From: Pseudomonas fluorescens
GTDB taxonomy: Bacteria > Pseudomonadota > Gammaproteobacteria > Pseudomonadales > Pseudomonadaceae
Direction: 5' to 3'
Length of the DNA stretch: 64,000 bases
Assembly (NCBI RefSeq): GCF_902497875.1
Contig: NZ_CABVHY010000032.1
Span: 22,878 to 86,877, forward strand
Part shown: piece after piece, positions 51,969 through 61,138 of the stretch
How the letters are laid out: the number at the start of each line of letters is the position of its first letter
How positions within the stretch are numbered: the first letter of the stretch is position 1
Made by a program: the position numbers and the translations under genes
The notes under the pieces: generated by a model
Seen by the model: the letters and a program-made list of their open reading frames with translations, nothing else
Told to the model about the DNA's origin: nothing
Database searches by the model: none

Positions 51969-53009
51969 TCACTCCCTCAGTGCCTCGCTCTGGTACTGCC
52001 GCGGACACATGCCAAACCGGGCGCGAAACTCGCGGGAGAAATGCGCGCCGTCGGAGAAGCCGCAGTCCATGGCAATTTGGGTGATGCTGCTGTGGCTGTT
52101 CACGAGCAGCCAAGCGCCGTACTCGACCCGCAACGAGCGTTGGAACTCCATGGGTGAAAGCCCCAGCGACTGCTGGAATGCCCGTGTCAGTTGGCGTCTC
52201 CCGAGCCCCACGTAGCGCGCGATGGCATCCAGGGTCGGTAGGCTATCCATGCGCTGCTCGATATAGTGCGCGGCCTGGCGCACTCGCTCATCCTTGATGT
52301 CCGCCAGGTTTGCGTAGAAGTGCGCCTGTGGCTGCCGCCCCTGGCGAATACCTTGCAGCATCATATGCCGCACCGCTTGCTGGGCTTTTTCCCGTCCGCA
52401 ATGCCGGGCCACCAGGTACAAACCGAGGTCGATGGCTGCAGTCGAGCCGGCACAGGTGATCAGGTCGCCCTCGTCGATGAACAGATGATCCACCGCCGCG
52501 GGGGTCTTGGGGAAACGTGCGCGAAATGCATCCAGCACGTTCCAGTGCACACATACCGAACGACTTCCGACCACGCCCGCCTGCGCCAGGGCGAAAGTGC
52601 CCGTGCAGATACCCAGCAACCGCGTACGACTCTTCGCGGCGCGCTGCAGCCAGTCACGCAAGTTATTGGGCATTTGAGTATTGAGGTAATCGTTACCACC
52701 GCAGATGGCAACGTAGTCGAACTCTTCCAGGTTCTGTGCCAGTCCCCCGGACACCTCCAGTGTGATTCCCGCGCTGGAGGTTCGTGGCAATCCGTCGACG
52801 CTCATCACACGCCACGCGGTATGGATCTGCCGGCTACCGCCACCCAGGTCGGCGGACAAGCGCAACACATCGATAAAGCCGGAAAACGCAGCCAGTGTGA
52901 ATTGATCCAGAAGGACCAGTCCCACTGACAGCTGCGGACGGCCGCCCGCCTCAGGCCCGAGGGAGTCTGGCAGATGGCAATCTCGATTTATCCGAGTCAT
53001 TTTTGTCAT
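51969..53009 (-). CDS. GlxA-family transcriptional regulator
   Basis: A 346-residue regulator. The N-terminal DJ-1/PfpI-like domain has its pseudo-nucleophile cysteine in LLGICTGTFALAQAG. The C-terminal AraC double helix-turn-helix spans about residues 235-340 (LDAIARYVGLGRRQLTRAFQ and MDCGFSDGAHFSREFRARFG). It is divergent from the ABC importer, with about 107 bases between, and probably activates it. It resembles regulators of betaine and hydroxyproline uptake, but the effector is not determinable. Confidence 0.92.
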   Translation of the reverse strand: MTKMTRINRDCHLPDSLGPEAGGRPQLSVGLVLLDQFTLAAFSGFIDVLRLSADLGGGSRQIHTAWRVMSVDGLPRTSSAGITLEVSGGLAQNLEEFDYVAICGGNDYLNTQMPNNLRDWLQRAAKSRTRLLGICTGTFALAQAGVVGSRSVCVHWNVLDAFRARFPKTPAAVDHLFIDEGDLITCAGSTAAIDLGLYLVARHCGREKAQQAVRHMMLQGIRQGRQPQAHFYANLADIKDERVRQAAHYIEQRMDSLPTLDAIARYVGLGRRQLTRAFQQSLGLSPMEFQRSLRVEYGAWLLVNSHSSITQIAMDCGFSDGAHFSREFRARFGMCPRQYQSEALRE

Positions 53010-53116
53010 GACCTAACTATTCAACTTTAAGACCCCGAAGTGCAAGCGCTCGAATCAACGATACGAGCAAGATGCAGGTAAGGGGAAAAGTCCAACAACA
53101 CCCCAGAGGACACACG

Positions 53117-54166
53117 ATGAAACTGAAGACAGGTAAGAAAATCACCGTCGCTCTTTTAGTTACCGGCTGCATCTCCTCACAGGCCGCCATGGCTGAGCAG
53201 CAAAAGCTGACCGTTGCGCTGTATGGCGGTAACTGGGGTGAAGCGTTCCTCAAATGTGTTGCAGAACCTTTCACGCAAGCAACGGGAATTGCCGTTGCAG
53301 CAGAGGTCGGTACCTCGACCGTCACCCTGGCCAAGCTCCAGCAACAGAAGTCCAACCAGACGATTGATGTGGCCTGGATGGACGGCGGTATCAGTGAACT
53401 GGCCTATGCCGCAGGGGTCGTCGCCGATCTCGATCCCGCGGCCATTCCCAACCTGAAAAACATGCAGGACAAAGCGGTCTACGTCAATGCCGGCCATACC
53501 TTCGCCGTCAGCAGCGGCTTTTATTCCCTTGGCCTGACCTACAACACCAAGGAAATCAAGGAAGCGCCTACCAGCTGGAAAGATCTGTGGAAGCCGGAGT
53601 ATGCCGGCGCCATCGCCCTGCCCTCGCCCGCCAACTCTTCCGGGGTGCCCTTCGTGTTTTTCATGGCCGATGTCTGGGGCATAGACCGGGCAAATCTGGA
53701 GCCGGTCTACACCAAGCTGGGTGCGCTGGACACCGCGCTGTTCTTCGACAGCTCGGGTGCCGCCACCAATGCCTTTCAGAGTGGCGAGGCGATCATCGGC
53801 GCGCACTTCAACGTCGGTGCCTGGGACTTGATCGACAAGGGCGCGCCCATCGGTTTCACCATTCCCAAGGAAGGTGCCTGGGCCACCGATGCGCGCCTGC
53901 ACCTGATCAAGGGGGCAAAGAACAGCAAGGCAGGCGAGCAGTTCATCAATACCGCCCTGACCAAAGAAGCGGCGTCCTGCCTGGCCGGCAAGTTGTATCT
54001 GGGGCCGGCGGTGAAAGGTGTCGAGGTCACTGAAGACGTGGCCCGCAAGCTGCCATGGGGTGTGGGCGGTTCGATCGACAGTCTGCGGTTGTTCGACTGG
54101 AGCCAGATCAACGCGCAGCGTGCCAGTGTCACCAACGACTGGAACCGCAAAGTCACCGCCAACTAG
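53117..54166 (+). CDS. ABC transporter substrate-binding protein (PotD-like)
   Basis: A 349-residue periplasmic protein. The signal peptide ends near SSQAAMAEQ (about residue 27). The segments TVALYGGNWGEAFLKCV, DVAWMDGGISELAYA and LTYNTKEIKEAPTSWKDLW match spermidine/putrescine-type binding proteins, and GAWDLIDKGAPIGFTIPKEG is the typical hinge. AGAGGA precedes ATG 53117. Uptake could involve polyamines, choline-type or proline-derived compounds; the downstream enzyme points to a proline analogue. Confidence 0.9.
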   Translation: MKLKTGKKITVALLVTGCISSQAAMAEQQKLTVALYGGNWGEAFLKCVAEPFTQATGIAVAAEVGTSTVTLAKLQQQKSNQTIDVAWMDGGISELAYAAGVVADLDPAAIPNLKNMQDKAVYVNAGHTFAVSSGFYSLGLTYNTKEIKEAPTSWKDLWKPEYAGAIALPSPANSSGVPFVFFMADVWGIDRANLEPVYTKLGALDTALFFDSSGAATNAFQSGEAIIGAHFNVGAWDLIDKGAPIGFTIPKEGAWATDARLHLIKGAKNSKAGEQFINTALTKEAASCLAGKLYLGPAVKGVEVTEDVARKLPWGVGGSIDSLRLFDWSQINAQRASVTNDWNRKVTAN

Positions 54167-54181
54167 CTCAAGAGGTCTGCA

Positions 54182-55249
54182 ATGTCAGTTTTGTTGAGCA
54201 TCGACAGTGTCTGTAAAAGCTTCGGGCCGTTCCAGGCGCTGGACAACATCCACCTGGACATCGAGCAGGGCGAATTCATCGTTCTGCTCGGCCCCAGCGG
54301 CTGTGGCAAAACCACTTTGCTGCGCTCGATCGCTGGCTTCATGCAGCCCGATTCCGGCAGCATCGCGATCGATGGGCAGGATGTGAGTCGTCTGCCCCCG
54401 TACCGTCGGCCTCTGAATACCGTGTTCCAGAACTATGCGCTGTTTCCGCACATGACCGTCTTGGAAAACGTAGCCTACGGCCCTCGGCGTCAGGGTGTCG
54501 GTCGCGCCGAAGCCCGGCTCAAGGCTCGAGAGGCACTGACGATGGTCGGCCTGGAAGCCCTCGAAGAGCGTTTTCCCCGCGGCTTGTCCGGTGGCCAGCA
54601 GCAGCGCGTGGCCCTGGCTCGTGCCATCGTCAACCAACCGAAACTGCTGTTGCTCGACGAGCCGCTCTCGGCCCTGGACATGAAACTGCGCAAGCGCATG
54701 CAGTTGGAGCTCAAGCACCTTCAGGCCAAGCTCGGCATCGCGTTCATTTTCGTCACCCACGATCAGGAAGAAGCGATGACCATTGCCGACCGTATCGTGG
54801 TGATGAATGCCGGACGAATCGAACAGGTCGGGGCCAGCAGCGAGATTTACAGCGCACCCGCCACGCGCTTCGTTGCCGACTTCATCGGCGAGGCCAACCT
54901 GATCGGCTATCAGGCCAGCGATAGCGGCGAGATTCGTTTGGGCATTCGTCATACCCCCATCACCAGCCCCGCAAAAGACCTGTTGCCTAACGGGGTGGCG
55001 GTGCTGCGCCCCGAACATCTGCAGGTGCTGGATGGATCGAGTCCCGAGAGCGCCGGTTGCTGTGAAATCAACGGCACAGTGACCGATATTGTCACCGTGG
55101 GCAGCCATACCCTGGTGCATTCCCTGATCGACGGGCAACCGATCGTGGCGCGCACCATGGGGTTCCCCCGAGCCGACCTGGTCACCGGCAGCGCCGTGCG
55201 CCTGGGCTTCAATCCCGCGCATTTGCACCTGATCGGAGAGCCGGTATGA
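54182..55249 (+). CDS. ABC transporter ATP-binding protein (PotA-like)
   Basis: A 355-residue ATPase. Walker A is GPSGCGKTTL, the Q-loop FQNYALFPHM, the signature LSGGQQQRVALARAI, Walker B LLLLDEPLSALD, and the H-loop FVTHDQEEAM. A C-terminal TOBE domain follows. It energises import through the two permeases downstream. Its stop overlaps the next start by four bases. Confidence 0.95.
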   Translation: MSVLLSIDSVCKSFGPFQALDNIHLDIEQGEFIVLLGPSGCGKTTLLRSIAGFMQPDSGSIAIDGQDVSRLPPYRRPLNTVFQNYALFPHMTVLENVAYGPRRQGVGRAEARLKAREALTMVGLEALEERFPRGLSGGQQQRVALARAIVNQPKLLLLDEPLSALDMKLRKRMQLELKHLQAKLGIAFIFVTHDQEEAMTIADRIVVMNAGRIEQVGASSEIYSAPATRFVADFIGEANLIGYQASDSGEIRLGIRHTPITSPAKDLLPNGVAVLRPEHLQVLDGSSPESAGCCEINGTVTDIVTVGSHTLVHSLIDGQPIVARTMGFPRADLVTGSAVRLGFNPAHLHLIGEPV

Positions 55250-56088
55250 AACGCCCGGTGCTCGCCCCGTCGTTGATGCTCTTCGGCGCCCTGGCATTTT
55301 TCACGGCGTTCTTTCTCGCGCCTTTCGCCGTGGTGATCTTCGCCAGTCTGACCAAGGGCGTCGATCAGGCGTTCACCCTCGAGCACTACGTCAGGGTGTT
55401 GGGCGACCAGTACCACTGGGACGTGATTCTGGTCACGTTTCGCATCGCCGCGCTGACCACCCTGATCTCGTTGCTACTCGGTTATCCGCTGGCCTGGTAT
55501 CTGGTACGTGTCGTGAAATGGCGTGCCTGGCGCCGAGCCTGCGTGATTCTGCTGGTGGTGCCGATGTTCACCAGCAATATCGTGCGTTCGTTCGGCTGGA
55601 TGGTGCTGCTGGGGCGTAAGGGGCTGGTCAATCAGAGTCTTATGGAAACCGGCCTGATCGATACGCCGGTACGTTTCCTGGGGACCGAACTCGGCATCCT
55701 GATCGGCATGGTGTACATCCTGCTGCCGTTTATTGTGCTCGCGGCCGGCAATGCCCTGGCACAAGTCGACCCGGCCTACGAACAGGCGTCCGAGGATCTT
55801 GGCGCCAGCCCCCGTGCCACGTTTTTCCATGTGGTGCTGCCGCTGACCATGCCCGGCATCATCTCCGGCTCGATCATGGTGTTCACCCTGGCGGCGAGCG
55901 CCTACGTCACGCCGGCCCTGCTTTCCGGCGGCCGGATCTCCGTGCTCTCGATGCTGATTTTCCAACAATACAGTTCGGTCTTCGACTTCAACTACGGCGG
56001 AGCGCTGAGCGTCGTGCTGCTGATCTTTACCCTGGTCATGGTCGGGCTGGCCGGACGTGTGGGCAGTATCCGGGGGAGCAATCAATGA
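55246..56088 (+). CDS. ABC transporter permease (PotB-like)
   Basis: A 280-residue inner-membrane permease with about six segments. The EAA loop, which contacts the ATPase, is EQASEDLGASPRATFFHVVL. It is coupled to both neighbours by 4-base overlaps. The family imports polyamines and related compounds; specificity rests with the binding protein. Confidence 0.93.
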   Translation: MKRPVLAPSLMLFGALAFFTAFFLAPFAVVIFASLTKGVDQAFTLEHYVRVLGDQYHWDVILVTFRIAALTTLISLLLGYPLAWYLVRVVKWRAWRRACVILLVVPMFTSNIVRSFGWMVLLGRKGLVNQSLMETGLIDTPVRFLGTELGILIGMVYILLPFIVLAAGNALAQVDPAYEQASEDLGASPRATFFHVVLPLTMPGIISGSIMVFTLAASAYVTPALLSGGRISVLSMLIFQQYSSVFDFNYGGALSVVLLIFTLVMVGLAGRVGSIRGSNQ

Positions 56089-56873
56089 TCACTCAAATAT
56101 TGGTCAGACTGGTGGCCTGGGCCGTGCTCGGTTACATGCTGCTGCCACTGGTCGTCATTCTCGGCGTCTCCGTGACTGCCTCGTCATTCCTGGCCTTCCC
56201 GCCACAGGGCTGGACGCTGGACTGGTACGCCAAGATGCTCAGTGATCCAAGCTATGTGGCGTCCTTTGCCACCAGCACCGTCCTGGCCCTGTTCGCTACC
56301 TTTGTCGCGGTGTTGCTCAGCGTTCCGGCCGCCCTGGCGATGGCACGCTACGACTTCCCCGGCAAAGCCACGATCCTCGCAGCCCTGACCTCACCGCTGG
56401 TATTTCCGCACATCGTTCTCGGGGCGGCGCTCCTGCAGTTTGGTGGCTACTTCGGATTGACCCGCAGCTTCCTGGCGCTACTGATTGGTCACACCATCAT
56501 CATCTCGCCCTTCGTCCTGCGCTCGGTGCTGTCGATGTTGACGCCCGAGCAGCGCGCCCTGGAAGAAGCCTCAAGCGATCTGGGCGGCACACCCTGGGCC
56601 ACATTCTTTCTGGTGGTGCTGCCGCAGATCCGGCCTGGGCTGGTGACCGGGTCAATCTTTGCCTTCATCTCGTCATGGATCAACGTGGAGCTGTCGATTT
56701 TCAACACCACGCCGAACCTGAACACCATACCGGTGAAGCTCTTCAACTACGTGCAGTACACCGTCGACCCGACCATTGCCGCTGCCTCCGGCGCCACCAT
56801 CATCGTGGTCGTAGTCGCCGTGATCATTCTGGATCTGTGCATCGGTCTCGACCTTTTGTCAGAACGCAAATAA
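56085..56873 (+). CDS. ABC transporter permease (PotC-like)
   Basis: A 262-residue inner-membrane permease, the second of the pair. The EAA loop is EEASSDLGGTPWATFFLVVL, with about six segments. It ends 35 bases before the racemase-family gene, so the enzyme is likely on the same transcript. Confidence 0.93.
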   Translation: MITQILVRLVAWAVLGYMLLPLVVILGVSVTASSFLAFPPQGWTLDWYAKMLSDPSYVASFATSTVLALFATFVAVLLSVPAALAMARYDFPGKATILAALTSPLVFPHIVLGAALLQFGGYFGLTRSFLALLIGHTIIISPFVLRSVLSMLTPEQRALEEASSDLGGTPWATFFLVVLPQIRPGLVTGSIFAFISSWINVELSIFNTTPNLNTIPVKLFNYVQYTVDPTIAAASGATIIVVVVAVIILDLCIGLDLLSERK

Positions 56874-56908
56874 CCCCCTCATACATCCCGTAAGCCAGGA
56901 GTTCAGTC

Positions 56909-57922
56909 ATGCGCATGCAAGACACGTTCGATGTCATCTATACCCATACCGAAGGCGAACCACTGTGCATCGTCCACAGCGGTATTCCCTACCCCGCCGG
57001 CTCGAGCATTCTGGCCAAGCGTGCCTTTCTCGAGCAGAACTATGACTGGCTGCGCAAGGCATTGATGCAGGAACCACGCGGCCATAAGGACATGTTCGGG
57101 GTTTTTCTCACCCCGCCTTCAAGCAGCGAATTCGACGCCGGGCTGATCTACATGGACGGCAGCGTGTATTCGCATATGTGCGGCCACGGCACCATTGCCG
57201 TGAGCATGGCGATGGTCGCCCTGGGCCTGGTGCCACGCGGCAAGGATGGCATCACCAAAATCCGCTTTGAAACCACTGCTGGCCTGGTGGTGGCGGAGGT
57301 GGCGTCGGAAGGCGACACCGTGCTTTGGACCCGTTTCGAGAACGTGCCGGCCTACGTTGCCGCCCAGGACATTCCGATCCATCTTCCCGGCTATGGCGAC
57401 CTCAAGGCCGACCTGGTGTGGGGCGGCAACTACTTCGGCATCGTCGACCTGACCAACTGCGACTTGCGCATCAGCCCGGACAACGGCAGCGAACTGTCGC
57501 GCCTCGGCCTGCTGGCTCGCGACCAGATCAACCAGCAGATGAAAATCCAACACCCCACCGAGGCCCATATCAACGACCTCAACTTCATCACGTTCTGGCA
57601 CCCAGCGACCATCGAAGGCGCGTTCTACAAGAACGTCCACGTCTTCAGCGCCGGCCAGCTCGACCGCTCTCCCGGTGGCACCGGCACCAGCGCAATGATG
57701 GCGATGTTCGAGGCTCGAGGAAAACTGGGCCTGAACCAACCGATTCTGTCCGAAGGACTGCTGGGCAGCGGTACTTTCGAAGGTTGCCTGCTCGGCGAAG
57801 TCGACCTCAACGGCACGCGCGCGGTGCGTCCGACCGTCAAGGGCACGGCCAGCATCCTGGGGACGTCGCGCTGGGTGATCGAACGCAATGACCCGGTCGG
57901 GGCAGGTTTCGTCATCAACTGA
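56909..57922 (+). CDS. proline racemase-family enzyme with Cys/Gly active site
   Basis: A 337-residue member of the proline racemase/hydroxyproline epimerase fold. The first catalytic cysteine is present in SHMCGHGTIA (about residue 90). The second, expected in SPCGTGT, is glycine here: the sequence is DRSPGGTGTSAMM (about residue 255). Two cysteines give epimerases; cysteine plus threonine gives trans-3-hydroxyproline dehydratases. Cysteine plus glycine fits neither, so a dehydratase or other lyase on a proline-like substrate is more likely than racemisation. The adjacent importer suggests an external substrate. The start ATG is at 56909; an AGGAG lies upstream. Confidence 0.88.
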   Translation: MRMQDTFDVIYTHTEGEPLCIVHSGIPYPAGSSILAKRAFLEQNYDWLRKALMQEPRGHKDMFGVFLTPPSSSEFDAGLIYMDGSVYSHMCGHGTIAVSMAMVALGLVPRGKDGITKIRFETTAGLVVAEVASEGDTVLWTRFENVPAYVAAQDIPIHLPGYGDLKADLVWGGNYFGIVDLTNCDLRISPDNGSELSRLGLLARDQINQQMKIQHPTEAHINDLNFITFWHPATIEGAFYKNVHVFSAGQLDRSPGGTGTSAMMAMFEARGKLGLNQPILSEGLLGSGTFEGCLLGEVDLNGTRAVRPTVKGTASILGTSRWVIERNDPVGAGFVIN

Positions 57923-57952
57923 CACGCTGAAGCGGACAGACCTGTATGAGCC

Positions 57953-57982
57953 AAACGCCCGGGCACTTCCTCGGGCGTTTTG
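57953..57982 (+). terminator. rho-independent terminator after the racemase-family gene
   Basis: The stem AACGCCCG/CGGGCGTT encloses a 10-base loop and runs into TTGTATTG. It lies 31 bases after the stop codon and closes the ABC/enzyme operon. Confidence 0.8.
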
Positions 57983-58290
57983 TATTGTGAGTATCGGAAT
58001 GTTCCGGACAGCGCATATCGTTTGAAAGAACAGGTGTGTGTGCAAAGGATTATGCGACCCTTCGTGACAAGCAGATTCGACTATGCGCAAGGTAGTGGTG
58101 GCGTGCTGGCGATCGTGGTAGTAGGCAGAGCGATAATCTTGAAACCAACGTACAACACAACCGGCCAAAAGTGATCATTCGAAGGCGTCCAGGGGAAACC
58201 AGGGGCGATTCACCAAGAGCGTGCTACAGGGATCTGATCCAATGTCTTAAGCTGATATCATTCAATAATTTACAAGCTGAGTAGAAAAAC

Positions 58291-58449
58291 ATGAATCGTC
58301 AAAAAAAAATAAAGCAGTTATTAAAGGCTCACGCCAAAAAGGCTAGTGCCAAATTGGCACCGTCAAACAAGTCAAAATACATTAGTAAAGCTGACCGATT
58401 GAAACTGGATGCTGAATCCAGTCACGACTCAATCATTTCTGAAAGCTGA
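58291..58449 (+). CDS. DUF2986-family small basic protein
   Basis: A 52-residue protein, MNRQKKIKQLLKAHAKKASA followed by KLAPSNKSKYISKADRLKL, closely matching the DUF2986 family found in gamma-proteobacteria. The function is unknown; the lysine-rich first half suggests nucleic-acid or ribosome contact, which is inference. The ribosome-binding site is weak (GAGTAG). The base composition is AT-richer than the flanking operons. The stretch 57983-58290 upstream contains nothing else I can identify. Confidence 0.8.
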   Translation: MNRQKKIKQLLKAHAKKASAKLAPSNKSKYISKADRLKLDAESSHDSIISES

Positions 58450-58573
58450 TCCATGCATCCTAAAAACCACCGGAATTTACCAATCTGGTTGGGCCAGGCA
58501 TTCCGAGGACGCGGCCTGACAGTTCATTCAGCCGAAGCCGCTTCGCGGCTCTGAATCGAACCAGATTCCCTAG

Positions 58574-59765
58574 GGAAGGTCTGAAGTACCCACCGATTTT
58601 TGATGCCCTCGCTGCGTGAGGTTCAAAAAACGCTGATTCGGTCGGAAATCAAACCGTTCCACTTTTTAATTCATGACTTTTCCTCTAATCGCGCTGTTTC
58701 AGGGCGATTAGCCCGCATTACAGGCGTACCTCTCCTGCATTTAACAATCGCTTTCGCACCATCCACAGGTTCGACAACGCGAACGACGTCGTCTGCTGAG
58801 CGATGTTTTTCGCCAGACCACGAAAGCGCACTTTCGTATAGCCAAACTGGCGCTTGATCACTCGAAACGGATGCTCAACCTTGGCCCCCACTTGCGCTTT
58901 CGCATATTCGATCTTGCGGCGCAGGCGACCGATCAAACTCGTTTTCGCATGCTGTTTATAGCTGCTGGGCCGAGCGGCAACCGACCAGATCATCTGGCGA
59001 CCCTGATGTTCGGGACGCTTGTCTACACCGGTGTAACCAGCATCGCCAGAGACGTACGTTTCATCACCATGGAGCAACCGATCGACTTGAGTCACGTCCG
59101 CCACATTGGCCGCCGTGCCCACCAGGCTATGCACCAAACCCGACTCGGCATCGACACCGATATGCGCTTTCATTCCGAAGAAATATTGAGTTCCTTTCTT
59201 GGTCTGGTGCATTTCGGGATCGCGTTTGCCGTCCTTGTTCTTGGTCGAACTGGGCGCATGAATGATCGTGGCATCGACCACCGTGCCTTGGTGTAACAGC
59301 AAGCCGCGATCGCCCAGATAGCCATTGATGACCTGCAAAATCCCGCCGGCCAGTTCATGTTTTTCCAACAGACGGCGGAAATTGAGGATCGTGGTTTCAT
59401 CGGGGATCCGATCCAGGTGCAGCCCCGAAAACTGGCGCAGGATCGTGGTTTCGTAGAGTGCTTCTTCCATCGCTGGATCGCTGTAGCCGAACCAGTTCTG
59501 CATCAGATGAACCCGCAACATCACCCGCAACGGATACGCCGGACGACCGCCTTCACCCTTTGGATAATGCGGCTCGATCAAGGCAATCAAACCCTTCCAG
59601 GGCACGACCTGATCCATCTCGATCAGGAACCGCTCGCGGCGGGTCTGCTTACGTTTGCCGGCATACTCGGCATCGGCGAAGGACATCTGTTTCATCGGGG
59701 CTCAACCGTTCGGTTCGTGTGAGGTGCGTATTTCACCAAATTTGGAAGTCTTTTTCAGAGCTTCC
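58574..59765 (-). mobile_element. IS5-family insertion sequence, copy 1 (1192 bp)
   Basis: The ends are GGAAGGTCTGAA on the left and, read inward from the right, GGAAGCTCTGAA, which are near-perfect terminal inverted repeats. The flanks are CTAG (left) and CTAA (right); both fit the YTAR target of IS5 elements, but they are not identical, so no clean duplication remains. The single transposase gene runs on the minus strand. A second copy of the same length and orientation lies at 61139-62330. Confidence 0.9.
58718..59695 (-). CDS. IS5-family transposase, copy 1
   Basis: A 325-residue DDE transposase. The N-terminal region (MKQMSFADAEYAGKRKQTRR) and GLIALIEPHYPKGEGGRPAY are typical of IS5. 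The DDE residues can be read in TVVDATIIHAPSS, GDAGYTGVDKRPEH and the C-terminal AKVEHPFRVIKRQFGY region. The frame is intact. It differs from copy 2 at few residues (for example RVMLRV against LAMLRV), so both may be active. Confidence 0.93.
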   Translation of the reverse strand: MKQMSFADAEYAGKRKQTRRERFLIEMDQVVPWKGLIALIEPHYPKGEGGRPAYPLRVMLRVHLMQNWFGYSDPAMEEALYETTILRQFSGLHLDRIPDETTILNFRRLLEKHELAGGILQVINGYLGDRGLLLHQGTVVDATIIHAPSSTKNKDGKRDPEMHQTKKGTQYFFGMKAHIGVDAESGLVHSLVGTAANVADVTQVDRLLHGDETYVSGDAGYTGVDKRPEHQGRQMIWSVAARPSSYKQHAKTSLIGRLRRKIEYAKAQVGAKVEHPFRVIKRQFGYTKVRFRGLAKNIAQQTTSFALSNLWMVRKRLLNAGEVRL

Positions 59766-59821
59766 CTAATAAGGATGCAAGCACCTCAGCACGCCTGAGA
59801 TGCTGTGCACCTATTTTACAA

Positions 59822-60262
59822 CTACTGCGTAGATTTGGTTTCTCGTGCTTTATTTTGTTCTGCCAGAGCTATTGCTTTGAAATCATACGTAGGAAAAAAC
59901 TCTGTCCGGTAACTTCCCCAAGCGGTGTTTTCGAGCGCAAGGTTTACCGCTGCGAGGCGCGAAGCAGGTAACCGTAGAACGATAACCTGCCCTATACCCA
60001 TGGTTATATTCCAACTGATAATTTCTACACCCGCAGGAGGAAATGCTTTGTAAAACTCTTGTTTGGCGAGTTGCGCTCTCAGCTCCCCTAATGGTCGTGA
60101 TTGATCGTGCTTCAGGAAAACAGTCAACATAAGTGCATTATCTGGCGTGACGCTAGCTTCTTTTGCCACCGGTGGGGCCGAGGGTTGGGCATTGGCGCTC
60201 ACCGAGTATATTCCTGCCCATAGCAGAGTAGACGCTAATACAGCTTTAAGTGCAGTTCTCAT
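59822..60262 (-). CDS. exported hypothetical protein between IS copies
   Basis: A 146-residue protein with a signal peptide (VLASTLLWAGIYSVSANAQ). The mature part has ALMLTVFLKHDQSRPLGELR, FPPAGVEIISWNITMGIGQV and AWGSYRTEFFPTYDF, which suggest a small ferredoxin-like alpha-beta fold; I do not recognise a named family. AAGG before the ATG supports the start. It is the second gene of a two-gene unit with the DUF4822-like gene, 101 bases downstream of it. It is visibly AT-richer than the rest of the window. Confidence 0.75.
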   Translation of the reverse strand: MRTALKAVLASTLLWAGIYSVSANAQPSAPPVAKEASVTPDNALMLTVFLKHDQSRPLGELRAQLAKQEFYKAFPPAGVEIISWNITMGIGQVIVLRLPASRLAAVNLALENTAWGSYRTEFFPTYDFKAIALAEQNKARETKSTQ

Positions 60263-60363
60263 TTTGTGCCTTTTTATTATTAGGTTTCATGAATGCCATC
60301 TCAGTGTCGCATCATTAGAAGCGGATGCTTGGCATCATGGATTCTATATATTTCCGGGTATAT

Positions 60364-60864
60364 TTATTGTGACATTGAGGTTTTTATGGGTCCTTTGTAA
60401 GGTCCATGGACCACATAAATTCGGACAGGGGTGTTGGTTTCTACCATGTCGCGAGGCACCTCTCGTGAGTAGGTAAACTCTTCGTCATTCAGCTTTTCCA
60501 ATCTCCTGACCACCGTTCTAACCGATCCCGTATCAGGAACTAGAATATGGTTTTTTTTATCGCCGGTAACAATGAAGTAACCGCCGCCGCCATTCTCGTA
60601 CTTTGACCGTCCAGTATCGGTATAAAAAAACTCATAGCGATTGCGCTCTGGATCCCACATTGATATCCCAACAACACCTGGATATTTATCCTTTACGTCT
60701 ACTTCCGGCATTCCTTCTATATAAACCTTGGTTGTCAACCATTGAGGAGATGAAGCTAACGCTTGAATGTCGGACTTAGCCTCCATCTGCTGTCCATAGC
60801 TGGTGAGTGGGCTGAGCAATCCAGCGAAAAACAAGCCCTTTAATACAGTATTATATTTCCGCAT
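60364..60864 (-). CDS. exported DUF4822-like protein between IS copies
   Basis: A 166-residue protein with a signal peptide (LFFAGLLSPLTSYGQ). The conserved blocks SPQWLTTKVYIEGMPEVDVK, PGVVGISMWDPERNRYEFF, NGGGGYFIVTGDKKNHILVP and FTYSREVPRDMVE fit the DUF4822 family as I remember it. The function is unknown; some relatives are secreted. AAGGAA precedes the ATG. The stretch 60865-61138 before it is AT-rich, with no gene. The low GC and the flanking IS copies suggest acquisition by transfer. Confidence 0.72.
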   Translation of the reverse strand: MRKYNTVLKGLFFAGLLSPLTSYGQQMEAKSDIQALASSPQWLTTKVYIEGMPEVDVKDKYPGVVGISMWDPERNRYEFFYTDTGRSKYENGGGGYFIVTGDKKNHILVPDTGSVRTVVRRLEKLNDEEFTYSREVPRDMVETNTPVRIYVVHGPYKGPIKTSMSQ

Positions 60865-61138
60865 GGAAACATTCCTTGCTGAGTTTTAGTGGTGGCTCTT
60901 GTTAGTACTTTTGTTTTCGTAAAGCAACGATCACCGCGATCCACTCATGAAATATAGGACCAATATCAATTACTCACAATACCCCGGCATACTTCTGTAA
61001 CAATTACAGCAGTGATTTGTTCAATCCATGATTTTAATGTTTCCTATAAATTCAACAAAGCAAGGGAACCTCAAAGAAGCCAAGCTGTACTGAAATACGC
61101 ACTCACCAACTGATCCGAGCCGTTTATGGGAAACCTAG

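Noticed and set aside
56909..57922. 4-hydroxyproline epimerase
   Set aside because: The second catalytic cysteine is glycine (SPGGTGT), so the two-base epimerase mechanism is not supported.
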